DNA from: Corynebacterium suedekumii
GTDB taxonomy: Bacteria; Actinomycetota; Actinomycetes; Mycobacteriales; Mycobacteriaceae
Length of the DNA: 64,000 bases
Assembly (NCBI RefSeq): GCF_030252185.1
Contig: NZ_CP126970.1
Location: forward strand, 1,054,001 to 1,118,000
Reading direction: 5' to 3'
Part shown: one piece after another, positions 18,459 to 29,407 of the stretch
How the letters are laid out: every line of letters begins with the position of its first letter
How positions within the stretch are numbered: the first letter of the stretch is position 1
The notes under the pieces: model-generated
The model's database searches: none
What the model saw: the letters and a program-made list of their open reading frames with translations, nothing else
Told to the model about the DNA's origin: nothing
Translations under genes and position numbers: made by a program

Positions 18459-19547
18459 ATGCCAACTCTGGGAATCATCGCGGACGAGGGAAAGCCCTCC
18501 CGCGAGGTCGCACGCATCATCGAGCCGATGCTCACCGACGTCCACCGCGACACGGAGGAGAACGACACCCGGGTCATCCACGGCACCTACCCCGGCGTCG
18601 GGCCTGTGGAGGTCCGCGTGGAGACGCTGCCCATGACCCCGGACGGGGACATCCACCTCAACGAACACGCGGAGAAGATCCTCGGACACCGGGGGTGGGA
18701 CCGCTTCATCTACGTCACCGATCTGCCGTTGACCGCCGCGGAGCGCCCCATCGTCAGCCAGCGGGCCAAGGAGCATGATGCGGTGCTCATCAGCCTGCCG
18801 GCGCTGGGGATGTTCGGCTCCACCGGACGCCTGCGGAAGGAGCTGACGAGCCTCATCGAGGGCTCCGGCCCGATCCAGGGTGCCCCGCGCAGTGACGGGG
18901 ACCCGGTCGAGGGGGCGGCCTCCGACGACTCCGACGAGGTACGTACCCGGGTGCTCGACGGCCCGGTGCGCAACCTCCGGATGGTGGCGGGAATGGTGCG
19001 CGGCAATCAGCCGGGGCATCTCATCCCGGTGCTGTCGAGCTCGCTGGCGGCGATTGCCGCGACCGGCGGTTTCGGTATCTTCTACGGGTCGATCTGGGTG
19101 CTGGCGGAGGAGATGACAGCCGGCCGTCTCATCCTCGTCAGCCTCCTGGCGGTCACGGCATTCGCTACCTGGCTGATCATCCACAACCGGTTGTGGCAGC
19201 GCAGCAACACGCAGGAGACACGCTGGCGGGAGCGGATCGACAACCTGGCCACCGTCGGCACCATCGGCATGACCGCGATACTCATCTATCTCCTGGCGTT
19301 CGCGGTGATGCTCATCGCCGCGACGGTGGTCATCCCGGTCGCCTACCTGGAGTCGGAGCTGGAGCGCGACGTCGGGTACCTCACCTACATCTCCATCGCC
19401 TGGCTGAGCGCCTCCCTGGGCACGATGGCCGGCGCGCTCGGCTCCAACTTCGACCGGGACGTGGAGATCCGCAGCGCGACCTACAATCTGCGCGAGTACC
19501 AGCGCCGGACGCAGCAGGGCAATTACGTCGAGCTCGACGAGCTCTGA
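18459..19547 (+). CDS. Conserved membrane protein, unknown function
   Basis: A 362-aa protein with a soluble N-terminal region (residues 1 to about 185) that starts MPTLGIIADEGKPSREVARI and is rich in acidic residues. Four membrane segments follow, at about 195-225, 228-250, 268-300 and 310-335. The start at 18459 is preceded by GAAGAGAGGA; the upstream ATG at 18429 overlaps the lpd terminator. No catalytic motif was recognised. It sits between lpd and ramB and is convergent with ramB. Confidence 0.85.
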   Translation: MPTLGIIADEGKPSREVARIIEPMLTDVHRDTEENDTRVIHGTYPGVGPVEVRVETLPMTPDGDIHLNEHAEKILGHRGWDRFIYVTDLPLTAAERPIVSQRAKEHDAVLISLPALGMFGSTGRLRKELTSLIEGSGPIQGAPRSDGDPVEGAASDDSDEVRTRVLDGPVRNLRMVAGMVRGNQPGHLIPVLSSSLAAIAATGGFGIFYGSIWVLAEEMTAGRLILVSLLAVTAFATWLIIHNRLWQRSNTQETRWRERIDNLATVGTIGMTAILIYLLAFAVMLIAATVVIPVAYLESELERDVGYLTYISIAWLSASLGTMAGALGSNFDRDVEIRSATYNLREYQRRTQQGNYVELDEL

Positions 19548-19604
19548 CCTGCGTATCGACGCCCGCCCCTCCCGGGCGTGCGCCTTCTCCTCCTGGAAGG
19601 AGGG

Positions 19605-21035
19605 CTAGTTGTAGGGGGCGACGGAGGAGCGGTGGGCGTCGATGACGATCTCCTCGTGGATCGGGGGGAAGGCGCGCTGCGCGCAGTTCTCGCGCGGGCA
19701 CACGCGACAGCCTGCACCGATCGGGGTCACCCCGGACAGGTCCTCGACGTTGAGGCCCTCGGCGTAGACCGTCCGGTCGGCGTGCCGGGCCTCGCAGCCC
19801 AGGCCGATGGCGAAGAGCTTGCCGGTGTCACCGAACCGGCCCCGGTGGTGGCGCACCGTGCGCGCGATCCACAGGTAGTTCCGGCCGTCGGGCATCTGGG
19901 CCAGCTGGCGCAGGATGGTGCCGGGGTTGGTGAACGTCTCGTAGATGTTCCACAGCGGGCAGGTGCCGCCGGAGTTGGCCAGGTGGAAACCGGTGGCGGA
20001 CTGGCGCTTGGACATGTTGCCCGCCCGGTCCACGCGGACGAACGTGAAGGGGATGCCGCGGAGGTTGGGCCGCTGCAGCGTGGACAGGCGGCTGGCCACG
20101 GTCTCGTAACCCACGCCGAAGACGTTGCCCAGGTAGTCGACGTCATAACCGGAGCGTTCCGCCTCGGTGTGGACCACCTGGTACGGGAGTAGGACAGCGG
20201 CGGCGAAGTAGCTGGCCAGGCCGCGCCGGGCAAGGTTGGCGGAGGCCTCAGAGGTGAAGTGCTCCTCGGCGACGAGGGCCTCAATGGTGTCGTGGGCGTC
20301 GAGGTAGGCCAGCTCCATGCCCATCCGGAACGCCCGCTGGCCGGTGGACAGGCGACTGGCCAGTTCCAGTTCCCCGGTCTCCCGGTTGAATCGGTGCAGC
20401 GTGCCGTCCAGGTCGGGGGAGGTGGTGATCTCGATGCCGTGCTGCGCTCGCAGGCGGTCCGCCAGGGCCTCCTCGGTGTCGCGGATGCCGAAGCGGGTCA
20501 CGCCGACCTGTTCGGCGATGTCCTCGGCTGTCGTGTCCAGGGTCTCCAGGTAGTTCTGGCGGGCGTAGAAGAAGTCGCGGACCTCGTCGTGCGGCATGGA
20601 CAGTGCCTGCGTGCCGGACCCGGTGGCCAGGGGGCTGACGTGGCGGCGGGTGTCCGTGGCGATGGACAGCTTGTCGCGCACGTTCCGGTACCGGCGGTGC
20701 ATGTCCACCATGGTGCGGGCGATGGCGGGGTGGTTGTAGACCAGTTCCGACAGTTCCTGGAGTTCAACGGGGTTGGGGCACAGTTCCTTGTCCAGCACGA
20801 CGTCCTGGATCTCGGCGAGGAGGCGGGAGTCGTCGTCGCGGGAGAAGAACGTGGCGTCCACACCGAAGGCCTCCGTGATGCGGAGCAGGACCGGCACGGT
20901 CAACGGTCTGACGTCATGTTCGATCTGGTTGACGTAACTGGCAGACAGGCCGAGAGTGGAGGCCAGCGAGGCCTGGCTCAGATCCCGCTCGCGGCGGAGT
21001 TGGCGCAGGCGCGAACCCACATAGGTCTTTCCCAT
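19605..21035 (-). CDS. ramB: Acetate-metabolism regulator RamB
   Basis: A 476-aa transcription factor of the XRE/MsrR-like group. Residues 8-62 form the HTH ([27 protein letters not shown]), the centre resembles IrrE-type peptidase domains ([14 protein letters not shown]), and the C-terminal domain has the cysteine cluster [16 protein letters not shown]. In C. glutamicum RamB represses acetate and glyoxylate-cycle genes and its own gene, and influences the sdh operon. The divergent sdhCAB operon and a RamB-type box in the shared region fit that role. Confidence 0.95.
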   Translation of the reverse strand: MGKTYVGSRLRQLRRERDLSQASLASTLGLSASYVNQIEHDVRPLTVPVLLRITEAFGVDATFFSRDDDSRLLAEIQDVVLDKELCPNPVELQELSELVYNHPAIARTMVDMHRRYRNVRDKLSIATDTRRHVSPLATGSGTQALSMPHDEVRDFFYARQNYLETLDTTAEDIAEQVGVTRFGIRDTEEALADRLRAQHGIEITTSPDLDGTLHRFNRETGELELASRLSTGQRAFRMGMELAYLDAHDTIEALVAEEHFTSEASANLARRGLASYFAAAVLLPYQVVHTEAERSGYDVDYLGNVFGVGYETVASRLSTLQRPNLRGIPFTFVRVDRAGNMSKRQSATGFHLANSGGTCPLWNIYETFTNPGTILRQLAQMPDGRNYLWIARTVRHHRGRFGDTGKLFAIGLGCEARHADRTVYAEGLNVEDLSGVTPIGAGCRVCPRENCAQRAFPPIHEEIVIDAHRSSVAPYN

Positions 21036-21072
21036 GGGGACATGTTAGCGTGACGCGCCTCACTCATTCACT

Positions 21073-21082
21073 ACTTTGCAAA
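21073..21082 (-). promoter_or_regulatory. Putative RamB box (autoregulatory)
   Basis: ACTTTGCAAA, the core of the RamB recognition sequence known from C. glutamicum, lies 38 bp upstream of the ramB start codon. Negative autoregulation of ramB is established in C. glutamicum; here it is inferred from the site. Confidence 0.65.
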
Positions 21083-21169
21083 TTTTGTGAGGAAACGCAG
21101 CGAGTCGGAGGCGAACCTGTGGTGAATGTGGCGATCCGAGGCGGGAATCGCCGAAAGTTTGACACCGAA

Positions 21170-21189
21170 CGGGGGAGGGGGTGAGGGGA
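21170..21189. promoter_or_regulatory. Possible RamA-type G-cluster in the sdh control region
   Basis: Three runs of four or five G occur in 20 bp. RamA sites in C. glutamicum are short runs of 4-6 G or C with loose flanks, so this is a plausible but weakly specific match. The adjacent 21130-21152 also holds an imperfect inverted repeat (GGCGAT...ATCGCC) of unknown meaning. Confidence 0.3.
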
Positions 21190-21200
21190 GCGGTGTTCCA

Positions 21201-21216
21201 GGTGAGCAAGCTCACA
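21201..21216 (+). promoter_or_regulatory. Putative GlxR (cAMP-CRP type) site upstream of sdhC
   Basis: GGTGAGCAAGCTCACA matches the TGTGA-N6-TCACA palindrome in all but its first base. GlxR control of sdhCAB is known in C. glutamicum. It lies about 220 bp upstream of the sdhC start codon. Confidence 0.65.
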
Positions 21217-21295
21217 ACCGTCCCAGTTCCGTGGTCCGTCAGTGCTCAGGTGCGGAAAGCGACGTGGCAGGCGGTAGTTTCCGTCCCCGGACAGG

Positions 21296-21314
21296 AAGGT
21301 AACCCTGACCTAAC
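21296..21314. promoter_or_regulatory. Putative DtxR iron-regulator site upstream of sdhC
   Basis: On the minus strand the 19 bp read GTTAGGTCAGGGTTACCTT, close to the DtxR consensus TTAGGTTAGSCTAACCTAA with both half-sites well kept. This would connect the iron-rich succinate dehydrogenase to iron supply directly. In C. glutamicum the known link is mainly through RipA, so direct binding here is inference. Confidence 0.55.
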
Positions 21315-21396
21315 ATGTATCGACCTTGGGGGGAGTTGGCGGGGTGGGCGGAGGAATCCGAAACCGGGAAAGTAGTCGCTGGCGGGGGCTGGACCG

Positions 21397-21402
21397 TAAA
21401 GT
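21397..21402 (+). promoter_or_regulatory. Possible -10 box of sdhCAB
   Basis: TAAAGT fits TANNNT and lies 22 bp before the preferred sdhC start, leaving a short leader with GGAGGT (21415-21420). If correct it excludes the in-frame ATG at 21403 as the start. Confidence 0.4.
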
Positions 21403-21423
21403 ATGAGCGACACTGGAGGTGCC

Positions 21424-22179
21424 ATGACTGTTAAAAACGCAGACCGTGACGCGATCGTCCACGGCAAGATTACTGAGAAGCCGCTGCGCGAGCAGCCGTC
21501 CTACCCGACCTGGGCCATCAAACTGGTGATGGCCATCACCGGCCTGATCTTCGGACTGTATGTCCTGGTCCACATGGTCGGAAACCTGAAGATCTACATG
21601 CCGGACCATGCTGGCGTGGCGGCCATCAACGAGTACGGAGAGTTCCTCCGCACCATGGGTGGCCCGATCTTCCCGCGTGAGTCCATCCTGTGGGTCTTCC
21701 GCATCGTGCTCCTGGTCGCCCTGGTCCTGCACGTCCACGGCGCTTTCGCCCTGCACGGCCGATCCACCCGCTCCCGCGGCAAGTTCAAGCGCACCAACCT
21801 CGTCGGTGGCCTGAACTCCTTCTCCACCCGCAGCATGCTGGTCACCGGCCTGATCCTGCTGCTGTTCGTCATCTTCCACGTCCTGGACCTGACCATGGGC
21901 GTCGCCCCGGCCGCTCCGGACGCATTCGCCCACGGCGAGATCTACGCCAACCTCATCGCGAGCTTCAGCCGCTGGCCTGTCGCGATCTTCTACATCCTGG
22001 CCATGGTCGTGCTGTTCCTGCACCTGTCCCACGGCATCTACCTCGCCGTGTCCGACCTGGGCATCACCGGCAAGCGCTGGCGTCAGGTTCTGCTCGTCGT
22101 CGCCTACCTGGTGCCGGCGATCGTCATGATCGGCAACATCTCGATGCCGCTGTCCATCGCACTCGGCTGGCTCAGCTAG
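21424..22179 (+). CDS. sdhC: Succinate dehydrogenase cytochrome b subunit SdhC
   Basis: A 251-aa membrane anchor with five membrane segments and conserved histidines (LVHMVGN, LHVHGAFALHG, FHVLDL, HLSHGIYL) that bind two haems b, as in the B-type menaquinone-reactive enzymes. The start MTVKNADRD follows GGAGGT closely; the ATG at 21403 lacks a ribosome-binding site and is in the probable promoter. First gene of sdhCAB; it passes electrons from SdhB to menaquinone. Confidence 0.96.
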   Translation: MTVKNADRDAIVHGKITEKPLREQPSYPTWAIKLVMAITGLIFGLYVLVHMVGNLKIYMPDHAGVAAINEYGEFLRTMGGPIFPRESILWVFRIVLLVALVLHVHGAFALHGRSTRSRGKFKRTNLVGGLNSFSTRSMLVTGLILLLFVIFHVLDLTMGVAPAAPDAFAHGEIYANLIASFSRWPVAIFYILAMVVLFLHLSHGIYLAVSDLGITGKRWRQVLLVVAYLVPAIVMIGNISMPLSIALGWLS

Positions 22180-22205
22180 GTCCGGAAGGGAATTAAGACA
22201 TCACC

Positions 22206-24217
<2,012 letters not shown>

Positions 24218-24218
<1 letters not shown>

Positions 24219-24967
24219 TGAAGCTGACACTTGAGATCTGGCGTCAGGCCGGACCGACTCACGAAGGCGCCTTCGAGACCGTCGATGTCCCGGACGCTGT
24301 TCCGCAGATGTCGATCCTGGAGCTGCTCGACCACGTCAACAACCGGCTCATCGAGCAGAACCTCGAGCCGTACATGTTCGCCTCCGACTGCCGTGAGGGC
24401 ATCTGCGGCACCTGTGGCCTCATGGTCAACGGTCGTCCGCACGGCCCGGGCCAGAACACCCCGGCCTGCCAGCAGCGCCTCGTCGGCTACAACGACGGTG
24501 ACGTCATCAAGCTGGAGCCGATGCGTTCCGCCGCGTTCCCGGTGATCAAGGACATGGTCGTCGACCGTTCCGCACTGGATCGCGTCATGGAGAAGGGTGG
24601 TTACGTCTCCATCAACGCCGGCACCGCCCCGGACGCCGACACCCTCCACCAGAACCACGAGACCGCCGAGTTCGCCCTCGACCACGCCGCCTGCATCGGC
24701 TGTGGCGCCTGCGTCGCCGCCTGCCCGAACGGTGCTGCGCACCTGTTCACCGGCGCGAAGCTGGTCCACCTCTCCCTCATGCCCCTGGGCAAGGAGGAGC
24801 GTGGCAAGCGTGCCCGTCACATGGTCGACGAGCTGGAGACCAACTTCGGCCACTGCTCGCTGTACGGCGAGTGCGCCGACGTCTGCCCCGCGGGCATCCC
24901 GCTGACCGCCGTCTCGGCGATCAACAAGGAGCGCGCACGTGCCGCCTTCCGCGGCAAGGACGACTAA
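24218..24967 (+). CDS. sdhB: Succinate dehydrogenase iron-sulfur subunit SdhB
   Basis: A 249-aa electron-transfer subunit with an N-terminal plant-type ferredoxin domain binding [2Fe-2S] (CREGICGTCGLMVNG) and C-terminal clusters (CIGCGACVAACPNG and CSLYGECADVCPAG) binding [4Fe-4S] and [3Fe-4S]. It carries electrons from SdhA FAD to the SdhC haems. Start overlaps the sdhA stop by one base, implying coupled translation. Confidence 0.98.
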
Positions 24968-25013
24968 GCTCGTTAAGTAACTTCAGTTCCGAGAGACGAA
25001 AGCGAGAGCACTC

Positions 25014-25391
25014 ATGAGTTCCAACAACCATGCGGTTGCGGACCAGGCATCCGAGAGCTTCCCCAACTACGCCCCGAAGATCCATGAGGCATACATCGAG
25101 GGCTACGACCCGGTGTCCCTGGGTGCCCACCACTCCTCCCTGGAGCGGTCCTCCACCTGGATCGGCATGGGTCTCATCCTCACCTCCCTGGCCGGTATCG
25201 GCATCCTCATCTGGGTGGCAGCCAACTACCTCTGGGGCCAGGGCGTCGCCCCGGCCGAGTACAACCTGATGATGTTCTTCTGGATCGGCCTGGCCATCGC
25301 GGTCGTCCTCCTCGTCGGTGGCTTCGGCCTCATCTGGCGCGGCCGCCGGTTCTACCGGGAGTACCGCGACACCACCGGTCGCCGTAACTAG
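25014..25391 (+). CDS. Small two-TM membrane protein of the sdh operon
   Basis: A 125-aa protein with two membrane segments (about residues 47-70 and 83-107) and a basic C-terminus. It follows sdhB by 46 bp on the same strand and precedes the operon terminator, so it is probably co-transcribed. A homologous small gene follows sdhB in other corynebacteria. Whether it is an accessory subunit or assembly factor of the complex is unknown. Confidence 0.85.
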   Translation: MSSNNHAVADQASESFPNYAPKIHEAYIEGYDPVSLGAHHSSLERSSTWIGMGLILTSLAGIGILIWVAANYLWGQGVAPAEYNLMMFFWIGLAIAVVLLVGGFGLIWRGRRFYREYRDTTGRRN

Positions 25392-25419
25392 ACCGTTGCG
25401 TCGCTGACGTCTTTCGCTC

Positions 25420-25460
25420 CGACAGCTCCGCCCCGCATTCCGCGGGCGCGGAGCTGTCGG
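25420..25460 (+). terminator. Terminator of the sdh operon
   Basis: A 13-bp perfect stem (25420-25432 with 25448-25460) lies 28 bp after the stop of the small membrane gene and is followed by CGTTCC. Confidence 0.8.
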
Positions 25461-25507
25461 CGTTCCTCATGCCTGTCCGCGCCCGGGCCTGCCGTACCGT
25501 GGAGCGC

Positions 25508-25597
25508 ATGTCGCGGAAGATCATCATCGTCCTGGTCACCATCATCGTCGCCATCACGTCGTTCAACCTCTTCCAGCTGGCGCTCGATCTGCTCTAG
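25508..25597 (+). CDS. Putative 29-aa single-TM peptide
   Basis: ATG at 25508 opens a frame for MSRKIIIVLVTIIVAITSFN plus nine more residues, a short basic N-terminus and one hydrophobic helix. GGAG lies 5 nt upstream, and the DUF445 gene begins 5 bp after the stop, so it could be translationally linked to it. Too short for homology judgement; coding status rests on composition and position. Confidence 0.4.
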   Translation: MSRKIIIVLVTIIVAITSFNLFQLALDLL

Positions 25598-25602
25598 GGA
25601 TA

Positions 25603-26967
25603 ATGGGGAACATGGGTAAGCACAGTTTGACCGCCGGCACCACGGGCACGGACTCCGGGGCCGGGTTGGAGCCGTTGCTCGACACCCGGGGGGTGCCGGG
25701 CCCGAGCCCCGAGGTCGAGGCCCGGCGTCGGCGCACCCTGCGCAACCACAAGGCCTTCGTCACCGGGCTGCTCATCGTCGCCGCGGTCATTTTCCTGGTC
25801 TGCAGCTGGTGGCAGAACCAGCCGGGCGGGGCGCCGACGTGGGTGGGATACGTCCGGGCCGCGGCCGAGGCCGGCATGATCGGTGGCCTGGCCGACTGGT
25901 TCGCGGTCACCGCCCTGTTCCGTCATCCCATGCGCATCCCCATCCCGCACACGGCGCTGATCCCGAAGAAGAAGGACCAGCTGGGTGAGGCGCTCTCGGG
26001 GTTCGTCGGCGAGAACTTCCTCAACGCGGAGCTGATCACCGAGAAGGTGAGCTCCGCGAACATCCCGGAACGGATCGGGGCGTGGCTCGCGGAGGAGGAG
26101 AACTCCCGGAAGCTCTCCCGTGAGGCGGGCCGGTTGACGGCCAACGCGGTCCGGGCGTTGGACCCGAAGGACGCGGAGGCGCTCATCCAGTCCCAGCTCA
26201 TCGACAAGCTCGCCGGCCCGGACTGGGGGCCACCGGCGGGTCGGATGCTCGCGGATCTCATCGAGGACGGCCGCACCGAGCCGATCGTCCAGGAGGTGGT
26301 GACCTGGGTCCACCGGAAGGTCCGGGGGATGGAGGACACCGTGACGGTGCTCATCGACGAGCGTATGCCGCAGTGGTCACCGAAGTTCGCCAAGGAACTG
26401 GTCGGCGCGAAGGTGTACAAGGAGCTGGTCGGCTTCACCGCGGCTGTGGCGAATGACCCGCAGCATGAGGCCCGTAACGCCATCCGCCGTTTCCTCGGCG
26501 ACCTGGCCGACGATCTCCAGCACGATCCGACGATGATCGCCCGGGTGGAGGGTCTCAAGCACGATCTCATGGGCTCGACCCCGGTGCGGGGCGCGGCCGG
26601 GAGCATCTGGGCGAGCGCCTCCGCCTCACTCATCGAGGCGGCGGGTGATGAGACGTCGATGCTGCGCACCAAGATCACCGAGCTCGGCGTCACGTGGGGC
26701 AACAACATCCAGTCCGATCCGGAGCTGCGGGCGAGTCTGGACCGCCGGATCACCGGTGTGGCGGCGTTCCTGGCGGAGAACTACGCCGGGGAGGTCACCG
26801 CCATCATCTCGGAGACCGTGCAGCGCTGGGACGCGGAGGAGGCCAGCGACAAGATCGAGCTCATGGTGGGCAAGGATCTGCAGTTCATCCGGCTCAACGG
26901 CACGATCGTCGGTGCGCTGGCGGGACTTCTTATTTACACTGTGAATCACCTGCTCTTCGGAGCGTAG
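25603..26967 (+). CDS. DUF445 membrane protein
   Basis: A 454-aa protein with an N-terminal membrane segment (about residues 52-72), the conserved GGLADWFAVTALFRHPMRIPIPHTALIP signature region of DUF445 (about residues 92-120), a long helical cytoplasmic or periplasmic body, and a C-terminal membrane segment (IVGALAGLLIYTVNHLLF). DUF445 proteins are widespread; some are linked to envelope integrity, but the function is unknown. It probably begins an operon with the next two genes. Confidence 0.9.
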   Translation: MGNMGKHSLTAGTTGTDSGAGLEPLLDTRGVPGPSPEVEARRRRTLRNHKAFVTGLLIVAAVIFLVCSWWQNQPGGAPTWVGYVRAAAEAGMIGGLADWFAVTALFRHPMRIPIPHTALIPKKKDQLGEALSGFVGENFLNAELITEKVSSANIPERIGAWLAEEENSRKLSREAGRLTANAVRALDPKDAEALIQSQLIDKLAGPDWGPPAGRMLADLIEDGRTEPIVQEVVTWVHRKVRGMEDTVTVLIDERMPQWSPKFAKELVGAKVYKELVGFTAAVANDPQHEARNAIRRFLGDLADDLQHDPTMIARVEGLKHDLMGSTPVRGAAGSIWASASASLIEAAGDETSMLRTKITELGVTWGNNIQSDPELRASLDRRITGVAAFLAENYAGEVTAIISETVQRWDAEEASDKIELMVGKDLQFIRLNGTIVGALAGLLIYTVNHLLFGA

Positions 26968-26995
26968 CGCTCTCACAGTCAAGAAGGGATCGACC

Positions 26996-27715
26996 ATGAA
27001 CACCCCGAACGACAACCTCCACCAGACCCCGGAGGAGAACAACTCCCTGCTGGACAATCTCCGCGAGCCGTTCCAGGCCTGGGTGACCGCGGGCTCCCGT
27101 CTCGGTGACGTGGTCTCCGATTTCGCCGGCCGGTTCCGGGAGGACCGTGAGCAGTCGGATCTGACCCCCGGTGCCCACGCGATCCACACCCCGGTCGAGG
27201 AGGAGGACTCCACCCTCGGCCGTCTCAAGGCGGCGACCCAGGAGGCCCGCACCGGTCTGTCGGGTGCGAGCAGCACCGATGACTACCGGAACGTCTCCGC
27301 CACCTTCGCCAGCCGGGCGGAGGACATCCTGCGTGACCTGGCGGCCTCCGCCCGTCGGGCCGCGGCCGAGACGAAGGACTCCACGGCGGCAGAGGAGGCC
27401 AAGTCCGCTCTCAACACCGCCGTGGGTTCGGTGCGCAGCACCTTCGACGAGACGGTCAGCCAGGCGAAGGCCCGCCGTGCCGCGGGCGCAACTTCGGGCG
27501 CTGACAACGAGGATTCGTTGTTCGACGATCTGCGTGAGCGCCTGGAGGTGCTCATCAACCGGGCCCGTGCCGCCGCGGACCGGGACGGTGCCACCGATGT
27601 CACTCCGGCCCCGGGTGCGACCCCGGGTGCGACTACGACGGACGGACCGGTCCCGCATATGATCGACGGAGAGGTCGTGGACACCGACGACCGCCCCAGC
27701 GACAAGGACGTCTAA
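26996..27715 (+). CDS. Conserved corynebacterial protein, helical, unknown function
   Basis: A 239-aa soluble protein rich in Ala, Asp, Glu and Arg. It shows long amphipathic helices (residues 75-170) and a Pro/Thr-rich low-complexity tail ending HMIDGEVVDTDDRPSDKDV. It starts 28 bp after the DUF445 gene and ends 8 bp before the DUF2516 gene, so the three are probably co-transcribed. I recognise it as a corynebacterial conserved hypothetical but no function is known. Confidence 0.8.
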   Translation: MNTPNDNLHQTPEENNSLLDNLREPFQAWVTAGSRLGDVVSDFAGRFREDREQSDLTPGAHAIHTPVEEEDSTLGRLKAATQEARTGLSGASSTDDYRNVSATFASRAEDILRDLAASARRAAAETKDSTAAEEAKSALNTAVGSVRSTFDETVSQAKARRAAGATSGADNEDSLFDDLRERLEVLINRARAAADRDGATDVTPAPGATPGATTTDGPVPHMIDGEVVDTDDRPSDKDV

Positions 27716-27723
27716 GAACCACC

Positions 27724-28020
27724 ATGCTTGCCCAACAACTCATCTTCGGTTACCAGATCCTCGAACTGGTGCTGTTCTCCATCATCGTGCTCTCAGGTGT
27801 GGTGGGGGCCTTCTTCGCGGCCACCACCCGCGATGACGCGTACACGGCCGGGGACCGGCAGTCCAAGTTGATCTGGGTGGCCATTCTCGTCGCCTCGGCG
27901 TTCGTGGTGTTCACCCGTGTGCCGTTCCTGTCGTGGGCGGGCATGGTCGCGATCGGCGTTTACTGGTTCGATGTCCGCCCGCACCTGCGGTCGCTGGTCA
28001 GCGGCAACGGTGGCTGGTAG
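27724..28020 (+). CDS. DUF2516 small membrane protein
   Basis: A 98-aa protein with three membrane segments (about residues 8-32, 48-66 and 68-84) and the YWFDVRPHLR motif of the actinobacterial DUF2516 family. Function unknown. It lies in a run of same-strand genes from the DUF445 gene to the aldolase-like gene. Confidence 0.88.
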   Translation: MLAQQLIFGYQILELVLFSIIVLSGVVGAFFAATTRDDAYTAGDRQSKLIWVAILVASAFVVFTRVPFLSWAGMVAIGVYWFDVRPHLRSLVSGNGGW

Positions 28021-28025
28021 TTGCC

Positions 28026-28598
28026 GTGATTGATGATCAGGCGTGGCTGATGGGCCGCGCCTTTCTTCTGCTTGTCGACGTCCCCGTCACCCCCACCCAG
28101 GCCTGTCACCGTGCGTTGGCGGCCCGCGATGCGGGGTTGGCGGGGGTCGTCGTCTCTCCGAGTCATCTCGCGGCCGTGGGGGAGCCGGAGGGCCTGACCG
28201 TCGCGTCGGTGGTGGGCTACCCCTCGGGTCGGCACCACAGTCTGGTCAAGGCCGCCGAGGCGCGGCTGGCGGTGCAGCAGGGGGCGGGGGAGATCTGGCT
28301 GACCCCGGACGCCACGGTCGATGACCCCAACACTCTGCTGGCGGAGTTCGTGGCGGTCCGCGAGGCGGTGCCGGCGCCGGTGCATCTGGCGGTGCTGGTG
28401 GACGGCCCGCACGGGGAGGCGGCCGCGGAGGCGGCCCGTCTGGCAGGTGCTGACCGGGTGGTGTCGGGGGCGTCGATACGCACGGACCTGCCGCGCACCG
28501 CGGTCGGCGCCGATGATCTGGCCGGGGTCATCGCCGCGCTGGAGGCCGGTGCCGACCGGGTCGGTGTGAGTGAGTTGTCAGCGCTGCTCGACGGCTGA
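28026..28598 (+). CDS. Deoxyribose-phosphate-aldolase-like protein lacking catalytic residues
   Basis: A 190-aa protein whose middle (VVGYPSGRHHSLVKAAEARLAV, residues about 66-87) clearly matches the DeoC pattern. The three key positions are lost: the EVD segment before the catalytic Asp reads EIW, the KTSTG segment with the Schiff-base Lys reads VSGAS, and the GFKPAGG segment with the second Lys is missing. The protein is also shorter than DeoC. It is therefore unlikely to make or cleave deoxyribose-5-phosphate. GTG at 28026 was taken as start; ATG at 28050 is equally possible. The 3' end overlaps the convergent LmeA-like gene by 21 bp. Confidence 0.8.
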   Translation: MIDDQAWLMGRAFLLLVDVPVTPTQACHRALAARDAGLAGVVVSPSHLAAVGEPEGLTVASVVGYPSGRHHSLVKAAEARLAVQQGAGEIWLTPDATVDDPNTLLAEFVAVREAVPAPVHLAVLVDGPHGEAAAEAARLAGADRVVSGASIRTDLPRTAVGADDLAGVIAALEAGADRVGVSELSALLDG

Positions 28599-29393
28599 GG
28601 TGGACCCGGCGATGGAGTTGAGGTTGAGGTTGTCGCCGGAGACGACGACGCGGGCGCCGTTGTCGATGACCTCGAAGGAGTCGATTCTCACCTGCCCGCT
28701 CTGATCGGTGACGCTCTCGGCGAGACCCCGGGTGATCATGTCGGTGACCTGCTCAGGCAGGTCGAAGCCGAAGAGGGAGGCGCCGGTGGCCTCGAAGGTG
28801 AGCTGGCCGTCGACGGGGACCGGGGTGAGGTTGAGGGTGGCCGCGCCGTCGGTGAACTCCACGTCGAGGGTGTTGCCGGCCGGGTTCGCGGTGATGTCGG
28901 TGACCCGGATGAGCCCCTGGACCAGGGCGCCCACGCCCTCGGTGCCGGACTGCTGTTCGGCCATCGATCGCTGGACGGTGGCCAGCAGGTAGTCTTCCGG
29001 CACCTCGGTGGAGGTGACCATGTGGGCGGCCACCGGGTTGTCCGGGTCGGAGATCCGCAGGTCGGTGAGCTGGACGTGGGCGGCGGGGGAGCCGTTGATC
29101 TCCGGGAGCTCACCCTGGGTGATGCTCAGGGTGGAGGGGGTGGTGATCTCCACTTCGGGGATGACGCCGCGGACCGCGGAGACGATCAGCGGGGTGGCGC
29201 CGAAGGCGATGGTGGGGTCCTCGCTCAGGGTCGTGCCCTGTTCCTGTGCCTCGGCGCGGAATCCGTCGCGCAGTTCCTTGCCCACGAACCAGCGCAGTCC
29301 GAACTCGGCCACGAGCACGAGGATGAGGACGGCGACGAGGAGGCCGAGGAGGAACTTGCCGATGGTGGAGGAGGTTGAGCGAGCCATGCCCAC
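28578..29393 (-). CDS. LmeA-type (DUF2993) phospholipid-binding envelope protein
   Basis: A 271-aa protein anchored by one N-terminal membrane segment (residues 10-34), followed by a beta-rich extracytoplasmic domain with the DUF2993 pattern (FGATPLIVSAVRGVIPEVEITTPS, TDLRISD). Mycobacterial LmeA binds phosphatidylinositols and supports lipomannan elongation; a comparable role is inferred. ATG at 29393 or two codons later (MARSTSS). It overlaps the upstream convergent gene by 21 bp, and the methyltransferase gene ends 14 bp before it. Confidence 0.85.
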   Translation of the reverse strand: MGMARSTSSTIGKFLLGLLVAVLILVLVAEFGLRWFVGKELRDGFRAEAQEQGTTLSEDPTIAFGATPLIVSAVRGVIPEVEITTPSTLSITQGELPEINGSPAAHVQLTDLRISDPDNPVAAHMVTSTEVPEDYLLATVQRSMAEQQSGTEGVGALVQGLIRVTDITANPAGNTLDVEFTDGAATLNLTPVPVDGQLTFEATGASLFGFDLPEQVTDMITRGLAESVTDQSGQVRIDSFEVIDNGARVVVSGDNLNLNSIAGSTSAVEQR

Positions 29394-29407
29394 CAGTGAA
29401 CCGCAGA

